From assembly GCA_018296165.2 (NCBI GenBank), contig JACKQL020000009.1, positions 1 through 64,000 on the forward strand: DNA of 64,000 nt. Direction: 5' to 3'. Below the pieces are notes generated by a model. The model searched no databases. It worked only from the letters and a program-made list of their open reading frames with translations, and was not told the origin of the DNA. Origin of the DNA: Termitomyces sp. T153 (Eukaryota; Basidiomycota; Agaricomycetes; Agaricales; Lyophyllaceae). Every line of letters begins with the position of its first letter. The stretch's first letter is position 1. The position numbers and the translations under genes were made by a program. Positions 56,725 through 64,000 of the stretch are shown piece after piece.

Positions 56725-59700
56725 ATGATGCTTGCCCCGGACAACCCCCCAGCACACCTCCCCTCCCACTCCTCCACAAACCTCCTCCTCTGTACCACTC
56801 TCCCCTTCACCGACAAACCCGTCCCCACACTAGTCGACAGTGGCGCCACCGATAACTTTGTTGACGAATCCCTGGCAGCGCTTGCCCCACAACCCCTCCA
56901 CCGTCTTCCCGCCCCGATCCCCCTCAAACTCTTTGACGGAGACTCTACCCCAGCAGGAGACATCACTCATTGCCTAGAAACAACCCTGACCTTCACCGAC
57001 GGACAACAGCAAGAACTCCGACTACTCATCACAAAATTACACCCCTCCGCCCCCGTCGTCTTAGGGTTCTCGTGGCTCCGCTCCACCAATCCCCACGTCG
57101 ATTGGCCCAGTCTCACCCTATGCCTCGACTGGGACAACCCCACCAATTCCAGACTGGTACCCTTCCATGTCTCACCCCCCTCCGAGAGCTCCGAGACCAC
57201 GATCAACCAACCCCGGACCCCGCCGCAACTTCGCTCTAGGTCTGCGCAATCGTTCGTCATTTATGTCCGACTTGGTGGCTTGCTCAAGGTACTTCCCGCC
57301 CTCGTAGACAGCGGCGCCTCCGGTGTCTTCGTCAGCAACCAACTCGACCTCCGACGCAATGACCTCGACAAACCCCTCGAGCTCCAACTCTTCAATGGGA
57401 GCCCCGCCATGACAAGAATCACGCAGTACCATGACAACACCCTCACCCTCGATAACGACCTGCAGTTCCAGGCCCGACTCCTCGTTACCCAACTACCCCC
57501 GTCGACCCCGATTGTGCTCGGACTCCCGTGGCTGCGAGACGTCAACCCCGACATCAACTGGAAGAACCTTACCATGCAATTCCCCGGCCCCAAAGCAAGC
57601 TTAGCAGCCGCCATCCACCTCCGCTTCCAGCCTATCCCAGACCCCGACGCCACCCGGGATCCGACTGCTACACCTACGGGACCCAGCCCCGTTGACTCCG
57701 GAAACCTCGACATTAAAATCATTGGCGCCGTCCCCTTCGTGCGCCTCCTACGAGAAGGCACCCCCACCTTCCAGTTGCAAGTCACGCCGGCCCTACCGGA
57801 GGAATACCTCCGCGCAGGGACTACCACGCCAGAAAAGAAGATAGAGGAACAGATCCTATCCGAAGTAGTTCCCCCGGAGTATCATAAGTTTGCTGATGTG
57901 TTCTCCGAAGGAAGTGCCAAGGAACTCCCTCCGCACCGCTCCTACGACTACCAGATCAACCTCGAAGAAGGCACCTCACCCCCATTTGGCAAGATCTACA
58001 ACATGTCCGAAATCAAGCTCCGGGCCCTGAAGGAATACCTCGACGACATGCTTGGCAAAGGTTTCATACGTCCCTCGATCTCTGCGGCTGGTGCTCTGGT
58101 TCTGTTTGCCAAGAAAAAAAATGGATCCCTCCGACTCTGTGTGGATTATCGGGGACTCAACAAAGTCATCAAGAAGAACCGGTACCCCCTCCCCTTAATT
58201 GGAGACCTTGTTGATCGCCTCCGCAGCGCCAAGATTTACACAAAAATCGACCTTTGCTCCGGCTACAACAACGTCTGGATTGCCCCGGGGCATGAATGGA
58301 AAACCGCTTTTCGCACCCGCTACGGCCTCTTTGAGTATCTCGTAATGCCCTTTGGAATGACTAACTCCCCCGCCACCCTCCAGTACTTCATGAACGACAT
58401 CTTTCACGACATGAACAACGTCTTTGTCATTGTATATTTGGACGATATCCTGATCTACTCGAATTTGCTGGCGGAGCATTCGGAGCACGTCCGCCGTGTC
58501 CTGGAACGACTCCGAGAGTATCACCTTCATGCTAAACCCAAAAAGTGCTCATTCCACACAGCAGAAGTCGAATATCTCGGGGTCATCGTCACCCCCGACG
58601 GTGTGCGCATGGACCCCGCCAAGGTCAACGCAATACTCAACTGGCCCTCCCCGCGGAACGTCAAGGAGGTACAGTCATTCTTGGGTTTTGCTAACTTCTA
58701 TTGCTGCTTCATCGACAACTACTCCGGAATCACCAAACCCCTCAACCGGCTCACAAGGAAGGACACCCCTTGGGATTGGGACAGCAAGTGCCAGAGCGTA
58801 TTCCTCCTCCTGAAGAAGGCCTTCACCTCCGCTCCGGTCCTCCGCCATTTCGACCCCTCCCTACTGATCGTGCTCAAATGTGACGCCTCTGACTACGCTA
58901 TTGCCGGGATACTCTCCCAGTCGAACTCGGAGGGCAAGGATCTCCGCCCCGTCGCCTTCTACACTCGATCAATGATCCCAGCGGAACTCAACTACGACAT
59001 TTACGACAAGGAACTCCTCGTGATTGTCAAAGCCTTTCGTCAGTGGAGGGCCTACCTCGAAGGGTCCCCGCACCGCATCCAAGTCTACTCCAATCACAAT
59101 AACCTGCAATATTTCACGACCACAAAACAGCTCAGCCGCCGCCAGGCTCAATGGTCCGAAACCCTTTCGGAGTACAATTTTACCATTCACTACCGCCCTG
59201 GGCGACTCGGCGCAAAGCCCGACGCCCTCACTTGGAGACCCAACGTGTATCTGAAGAAATCGTTCGAAACCGAACAAAATGCATTCAACCATCGAGTGGT
59301 AATCCCACCCGAACATCTACATGCCGTGCTGATTTTAAACGAAGAAGGAATCCTCCAGCAAATCAGGAATTCACCCCCGGACCCCTTCTTCAACCAGCAC
59401 GACCCCTGCAACAACCCCGACGAATCGGGCGTAGACAACCCCTTTTCACTATCCCCGGACCACCGCCTGCTGCTCCGGAGTGGACGAATCTACGCCCCGG
59501 ACCACAAGTCCATTTGCCTCGACATTCTCCGGCAGCACCACGATCACAAACTCCAGGGGCACCCAGGAATTCGTAAGACCCTTCAACTCATCTCCCGGAC
59601 TTATTTTTGGCCAGGAATGAAGAAGGACATCACGCGATACGTGAGGGCCTGCGAACCCTGTCTACGGGCCAAAGTCCCCCGCCATTGCCCCCACGGATTA

Positions 59701-60663
59701 CTGAAACCCCTCCCCATCGGTCGCTGCCCCTGGTCTTCAATATCAATGGATCATATCGTTGAACTCCCCGACTCCAAAGGTTTCAACGCAATCCTCATTG
59801 TTGTCTGCTGCCTTACCAAGCAAGCCCTCTTTATTCCCTGCCACACCTCTGACACCACCCCGGATTTTGCCAGACTATTTCTAGAACACGTATTCTCCAA
59901 ACACGGACTTCCCGACGACATCGTCTCCGACTGGGGACCCCTATTTGTATCTCATTTCTGGCAATCGCTGTGCAAGGCGCTTGAGATCAAGACCAGCCTC
60001 TCTACTGCCTACCACCCGGAAACCGACGGGCAAACCGAGCACGTAAACCAAACGTTAGAACAGTATCTTTGCCTCTATGTTAACTATTTACAGAACGACT
60101 GGCGCGCAGAGCTTCCCCTCGCTGAATTCACCTACAACAACACGCCTCACTCTGCCACCGGAGTTTCCCCCTTTTACGCCAACAAGGGCTACAATCCCCG
60201 ACTCACGCTGTCCCTCAAGGACATCCCCTCCCACGTTGCCCACAAAGTCGCCAAGGACCTCCGCTCCCTCCACCAATTCCTCCGGGACGAGATCGACACT
60301 GCCAACCAAGCCTACTCCAAGCACGCCGATGCCCGTCGCCAGCCGACCCCCGACTGGCCTCCTGGCACCTTGGTCTGGCTCGACGGACAAAATCTTAAGA
60401 CCCGGAGGCCTTCTATCAAACTCAACCACAAACGCCTCATTCCATTCAAGATCCTCCGGAAGGTCTCCACCCACGCTTACAAGCTCGACCTGCCTCCAGG
60501 CCTGAAGGGCCTCCACCCTGTGTTCCACATTCGACTCCTTGAAAGGCACGCTCCAGACCCCTTCCCCGGCCAACGCCCCAGCCGACTGCCCCCCGTCGAA
60601 GTCGAGGATGAGTATCACTATGAGGTTGACGAGATCCTCGACTCCTGGGAAGTTCGCAGCTGA
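56725..60663 (+). CDS. pol: Pol of B3: two proteases, RT, RNase H, integrase (1312 aa, truncated in chromodomain)
   Basis: Two retropepsin-like domains in tandem: D38-S-G-A with VVLGFSWL at 111-118, and D195-S-G-A with IVLGLPWL at 263-270. RT about 425-640 with KIDL and YLDD at 571-574. RNase H has D720 and E763, but the usual TDHKNL third Asp reads SNH (N790), a GAT-to-AAT change. Integrase: [14 protein letters not shown] zinc domain with CEPC, core [13 protein letters not shown] (Arg to Trp beside the second Asp) and [12 protein letters not shown]. The frame ends at TGA 60661-60663 inside the chromodomain. The frame is open upstream of ATG 56725 to about 56650, so expression by -1 frameshift from gag is possible. 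Confidence 0.92.
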   Translation: MMLAPDNPPAHLPSHSSTNLLLCTTLPFTDKPVPTLVDSGATDNFVDESLAALAPQPLHRLPAPIPLKLFDGDSTPAGDITHCLETTLTFTDGQQQELRLLITKLHPSAPVVLGFSWLRSTNPHVDWPSLTLCLDWDNPTNSRLVPFHVSPPSESSETTINQPRTPPQLRSRSAQSFVIYVRLGGLLKVLPALVDSGASGVFVSNQLDLRRNDLDKPLELQLFNGSPAMTRITQYHDNTLTLDNDLQFQARLLVTQLPPSTPIVLGLPWLRDVNPDINWKNLTMQFPGPKASLAAAIHLRFQPIPDPDATRDPTATPTGPSPVDSGNLDIKIIGAVPFVRLLREGTPTFQLQVTPALPEEYLRAGTTTPEKKIEEQILSEVVPPEYHKFADVFSEGSAKELPPHRSYDYQINLEEGTSPPFGKIYNMSEIKLRALKEYLDDMLGKGFIRPSISAAGALVLFAKKKNGSLRLCVDYRGLNKVIKKNRYPLPLIGDLVDRLRSAKIYTKIDLCSGYNNVWIAPGHEWKTAFRTRYGLFEYLVMPFGMTNSPATLQYFMNDIFHDMNNVFVIVYLDDILIYSNLLAEHSEHVRRVLERLREYHLHAKPKKCSFHTAEVEYLGVIVTPDGVRMDPAKVNAILNWPSPRNVKEVQSFLGFANFYCCFIDNYSGITKPLNRLTRKDTPWDWDSKCQSVFLLLKKAFTSAPVLRHFDPSLLIVLKCDASDYAIAGILSQSNSEGKDLRPVAFYTRSMIPAELNYDIYDKELLVIVKAFRQWRAYLEGSPHRIQVYSNHNNLQYFTTTKQLSRRQAQWSETLSEYNFTIHYRPGRLGAKPDALTWRPNVYLKKSFETEQNAFNHRVVIPPEHLHAVLILNEEGILQQIRNSPPDPFFNQHDPCNNPDESGVDNPFSLSPDHRLLLRSGRIYAPDHKSICLDILRQHHDHKLQGHPGIRKTLQLISRTYFWPGMKKDITRYVRACEPCLRAKVPRHCPHGLLKPLPIGRCPWSSISMDHIVELPDSKGFNAILIVVCCLTKQALFIPCHTSDTTPDFARLFLEHVFSKHGLPDDIVSDWGPLFVSHFWQSLCKALEIKTSLSTAYHPETDGQTEHVNQTLEQYLCLYVNYLQNDWRAELPLAEFTYNNTPHSATGVSPFYANKGYNPRLTLSLKDIPSHVAHKVAKDLRSLHQFLRDEIDTANQAYSKHADARRQPTPDWPPGTLVWLDGQNLKTRRPSIKLNHKRLIPFKILRKVSTHAYKLDLPPGLKGLHPVFHIRLLERHAPDPFPGQRPSRLPPVEVEDEYHYEVDEILDSWEVRS

Positions 60664-60804
60664 CTCCAGTACTTGGTCCGCTGGAAGGGCTACAGACCTG
60701 AGGACGATACGTGGGAACCCCGAAAGAACCTCAACAGAGCCCCCGACAAACTCTGGGACTTCCATCAACGGAATCCCGCCAAGCCCCGGAACCCCCGGGA
60801 CTGA
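60604..60804 (+). pseudogene. pol: B3 chromodomain, split by a TGA
   Basis: [17 protein letters not shown], then TGA (60661), then in the same frame [20 protein letters not shown] to a terminal TGA at 60802-60804. A CGA codon at the stop position would restore the usual [11 protein letters not shown], so the stop fits one CpG transition. Chromodomains of this group bind histone marks and steer integration to heterochromatin. Confidence 0.88.
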
Positions 60805-61034
60805 CCCAACACAGATGGCAATAGTGGGCGTAACCCCCGCCTCTGGGTTCACCAGGGATTCAACTCCCACCCATACTCTCCTACGTGTTTCCACTTACTC
60901 CTCTCCTTGCTCTATCTGAAACTCCCCACACTCAGCAGAAGGTCCAAAGACTGTATAGGAACAAGCAATGTACAGGTATATACTCGAACAAGAAAGGGGC
61001 AGGGAACAAGTCAGCGATGGGGTCCGAATTCCCC
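60805..61034. other. Convergent 3' region between pol and accessory gene in B3
   Basis: 230 nt with no coding signal, equivalent in place to 3229-3609 in A1. Pol and the antisense gene face each other across it. Confidence 0.6.
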
Positions 61035-62730
61035 TCACTCTCCCTCCTCCTCCAACCCTAACCCCGCTACCCTTCCCACCATGAACACCTCCAACTGGGC
61101 CACTACCGCCGCCAGAACCTCGGGTTGCCCGGGGAGCGGTTCCCCCACGTCTGTCGCTACCTCCCACCACGCCCTGGGGTCTGCCGTCGCCCTCCGCCGA
61201 TGCCCTGCCAACAGACGCCCCATCTGCATAACCCCTTGACCCAACTCCGGCGGAAGGTCCCCGGGCATCCTTGCCAACCCATCATGGATGGACCCCAGCG
61301 CTGCCGACGCCCCGTCGAGAAGGATGCGATGCTCCCGGGCCCAGTCTGTGGAACCTGAATCAGCGCTTAGGAGAAGAAAGCGGGGAAACCACTCACGAAG
61401 CACTCCTGGCCGGCCCGAGGCCGCCTCGTTGGCAAGCCACTCCTCCCGCCGCCGCGCCCTCTCCGCCGCCGCCCAGACTTCCCCAGCACTGGAACCCTGC
61501 TGGGTCTCCCGCACCCCTGAGCCTCCTGCCTGCTGTGTCGCCACCTCCACCGCCTCCGCCCGCGCCTGCAAATGCATTGTCTGCACCTCCAACTCCTGCA
61601 GACAAGATAATCGCTCCGCGGCAGTCCCAATGGCGACGTCCTTGTCTTTCCACGCCAGGTCCCGTTCCCTCCGAACCCCGTCCAACTCCCGTCGAGCCCC
61701 ATCCCTCTCCTCACGTACCCCCTGAATCTCCTCCTCGCGTGCGACCAACAACCATTCCAAGCCCTCTACCCGACGCCGCAGATAGGCCTCCGCAACTGAC
61801 CATGACCTATCCGCGGACTGCTCAACGGGGGCTCCGGACGTAGGGGAATACACCGCGGAACCAGGGGGGCCCCCCATTACCTGCTCACCCCGCGCCCGCT
61901 TACTGGGACCCGCCTCAGGTGAAGGGGACGCCCTCCATTTCCCTTTCTCCTGCCTGGAAGGGGCCCCCTCCCTCCGTCCACCCCACGGAGGGCCCACCTT
62001 CATGACAGGCACGCTAACCCATTCCCCTTCCCCCACCCCGGAGCCCCTCCCCGACACCCTGCCCTTCCGCCCTTCCTCCAGCTGCGCTGTGACCCAACCC
62101 TGATCCTACCCTTGCTCCGCCGCGACGCAAACGGCCCGCCAGCTCAGGGTGACGGAGCACTTCTCGTGCCGCAAACGGCACGGAAGGCACACCGACGTGT
62201 CCCGCTGTACCCCCGATGCTGGTTCCTCAAACTCACACTGCTCCCCTCGTCAGGTACAAGACGCACACTGCAGGGACATGTTGGTTCGGGAAACATGAAG
62301 CTAAATGACCACTCACTGGGGCTGCCGCCTGACACCACTCGAGGGTGGGGGGACCCCTCGCCCAACCCACCGCCTCAGCAAACTGCTCCGGTGTCACCTC
62401 CGCCTGTACCACCCTCGAACCCTCTGGGACAAGCCGGACCACCCCTGGGCAAATGCCAGACTTGGAACACATAGAAGTGACCACGCCCGCCAGGGGCTGC
62501 GTCGCATCCGCACCAGACGGTGGCCCTGAGGGACCAGCTATGGCCGCGGACAACTCTGTGAAGGGACAATCAGTGTTCTGGGGCACAGGGAACGGGCCGC
62601 ACTCACGACTACGGTACATCGCCTCGACCCGACGGCGATCTCGGCAACCCTCTGAATCTTTGGAGGACGACGGCTGGGAAGGCGGGGACGGCGACCTAGA
62701 TGCTGTGGGAGAATAAGCTGAAGAAGACAT
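61035..62730 (-). pseudogene. Antisense accessory gene of B3: zinc-cluster and coiled-coil protein, two stops
   Basis: Exon 1 62730-62317 (138 codons, MSSSAYSPTASRSPSPPS start), intron 62316-62268 (49 nt, GTGAGT...CTGCAG, phase 0), exon 2 62267-61035. The joined frame is 548 codons, with TGA at codon 144 (62252-62250) and TAG at codon 192 (62108-62106). Exon 2 opens with six cysteines at C139, C142, C149, C165, C168 and C175 (C-x2-C-x6-C-x15-C-x2-C-x6-C). A basic patch (PSKRARG), a long Glu/Arg coiled coil (VEGLEWLLVAREEEIQGVRE on) and a C-terminal helical domain follow (MQMGRLLAGHRRR, LPGQPEVLAAVVAQLE). The intron ends exactly before the first motif Cys, as in A1. The stops fit CGA-to-TGA and CAG-to-TAG changes. 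Confidence 0.72.
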
Positions 62731-62930
62731 TGCAACAAGCTGGCGGACTCCTGGGTGCGTCCACCCCTTTTAATAAACTAAGAAGGGGCCCCTGACAAAC
62801 GGCGGCCGCACCTCGACTTCCTTCCCCATGCCGCCGCCGCTCACTGTGGTTTGATCAATATTGATCAACTTCGATTCCCACGCCCTACTGATCCCCGACT
62901 CGCTCCCCGCATCTCGAGGGTCTCAACGCT
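62731..62930 (-). promoter_or_regulatory. Upstream region of the B3 antisense gene
   Basis: About 200 nt between the accessory ATG and the polypurine tract and LTR. The minus strand has TTTATTAAAAGG near 62777-62766, about 40 nt above the ATG, a possible TATA-like element. No other signal is clear. Confidence 0.4.
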
Positions 62931-62943
62931 GAAGGGGGGGTGA
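62931..62943 (+). other. Polypurine tract of B3
   Basis: GAAGGGGGGG followed by TGA, directly before the 3' LTR TGTCAC. Confidence 0.8.
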
Positions 62944-63943
62944 TGTCACAACCTGCTCCCTAGCTCCCTAGACACTGCTCCCAACCCCTCCCGATTTCCC
63001 GCCTAACTCCCCGGAACCCCACCCACACCTTCGATGCTCACACCGGACAACTCCGACGCTTCTCCGGCAAACCCCGACAGCAACTCCCTCTTCATAGCCA
63101 TTGACAACCCCTTGAAACCTTCCCCCACCGTCCCTGGCCACGTCATACATCCCCGACCCTCTACCCTAGTTTACCCGACCCGTCCCAAAGTGTCACAACA
63201 TCCCCGGAGCGGCCGCACCCCCAACTGATCCCATCAGAATACCGCCGCGGCCTGACCTTGGATTGTACCCGACACCCGTCGACTCAGCACAGCTCTGTCG
63301 ACCCCCGCCATCATATCCGCCGCCCTCGGAGGCACCCAGTAGTCGGTATATAAGCCATAGAATAACTCCTCGAACTTTAGTCTTAATATTACATTTTACC
63401 GGTTTCCTATGTTTCGTCTCTTGTCTCGTCTCTATTTCTGTTTCTAGGTTTTGAATCTATCTTTTCTCAGTCTCGTCTCGTCTCCATCTCGTCTCGACTG
63501 TACATATTTCCTTTGTTCCTCTGAAGTTCCCTTGCTCCCTACGTCAGTACGAACTCCGCGCACGCGCCATGACCTGAACATTCTTAACGACAACTCCGGA
63601 CCTCGCTACCCGCTCGGCCCTGGAACCCACCAAGCCCCGGTAATCCCCTGTCCAACTCCGACCCCGCCCCCCAACAACCGAGAAGCCTCCGCCTACCCCG
63701 CAATCTACTTGTGCGCCCACTAACTAGCCCTGACACCCGCCCTGGGTCAATGACCAGTACCTCCGGTCTTAGACCCCTCTGAATCACTCAGGACTTACTT
63801 GGGCCGCTCTCCCTAGGGACCCCTTGCAAGCTTTCCCCACCTCCGCTCCAACTCCGGACGCCTGGTTATAAGCACAGGACATCGCGTCCGCCTAGTAAGG
63901 ACTTGCCAGTGTACTGAGCCCCCATCGTCAGCGGAACCTGACA
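62944..63943 (+). repeat. 3' LTR of B3
   Basis: 1000 bp, pairs with 53112-54111. All differences that I found between the two are C/T or G/A, many at CpG. Followed by the TSD GGTTG. Confidence 0.95.
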
Positions 63944-63948
63944 GGTTG

Positions 63949-64000
63949 ATGGGTGTTGGTTCTGATTGGGGAGCAGGTCATAGTGACATTCTGATGGGAT
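63949..64000 (-). repeat. 5' LTR of B2, continuation
   Basis: Resumes the B2 LTR after B3. The sequence after the TSD is similar to 39645-39695 of the minus-strand solo LTR. It runs off the window end. Confidence 0.78.

Larger units (their letters stand above)
53112..63943 (+). mobile_element. Full-length family-B chromovirus B3, TSD GGTTG
   Basis: 10,832 bp: two 1000-bp LTRs, self-primer site, gag, pol with two proteases, RT, RNase H, integrase, chromodomain, antisense accessory gene, polypurine tract. GGTTG at 53107-53111 and 63944-63948. The LTRs differ at about 24 positions by eye, all transitions. CpG is still common. Gag, chromodomain and accessory gene carry stops, so this copy is probably not autonomous. 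Confidence 0.95.

Noticed and set aside
1..64000. tRNA or rRNA genes, or host single-copy genes
   Set aside because: None recognised on either strand. All long frames belong to retroelements, their accessory genes, or shadows of these.

Overview
The window looks like heterochromatin-type repeat DNA from a filamentous fungus, most likely an Agaricomycete (Basidiomycota). Short (49-59 nt) GTRAGT...CTAAC...YAG introns, the gag and RT types, and the RT signature FIDD in one family all point that way. The species is inferred and not identified. I see no ordinary single-copy host gene. Nearly all of the 64 kb is a nest of Ty3/Gypsy LTR retrotransposons plus one LINE.

Layout. Family A occupies 2-15476 on the minus strand: a full-length, apparently intact element A1 (2-11110) sits in the pol gene of a second copy A2, of which the gag half and 5' LTR remain (11111-15476). 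A2 sits in the integrase of an old family-B chromovirus, B1 (15477-40712). The 3' LTR of B1 is opened by C1 (minus, 18717-38751) and by a family-B solo LTR (38845-40031, TSD CAATC). C1 holds the inverted copy C2 (20436-34892). C2 holds D1 (22829-31688, TSD CTGTT). The 5' LTR of D1 holds a 2.5-kb non-coding insert with minisatellites and a terminal hairpin (22977-25480). To the right lie a decayed Tad-like LINE with a 27-nt poly(A) tail (40713-48125), a truncated family-B copy B2 (minus, 48241-53111, resuming at 63949), and inside the 5' LTR of B2 a young full-length B element, B3 (53112-63943, TSD GGTTG).

Age structure. A1, A2, B3 and the minisatellite insert keep CpG. Everything else (B1, B2, C1, C2, D1, LINE) is strongly CpG-depleted, with stops and active-site losses that match C-to-T / G-to-A change at CpG.

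Main result. Families A and B, which have different RT types and different priming, each carry an extra gene antisense to gag-pol between pol and the 3' LTR. Each is spliced with phase-0 introns and encodes a six-cysteine zinc-cluster-like motif, a basic nuclear-localisation-like patch and a coiled coil. In both, an intron ends exactly before the first cysteine codon of the motif. In A1 the six-exon gene is open for 581 codons; in B3 it is broken by two stops. Families B, C and D also show a primer site complementary to the predicted start of their own RNA (Tf1-type self-priming), whereas A has a tRNA-type site.
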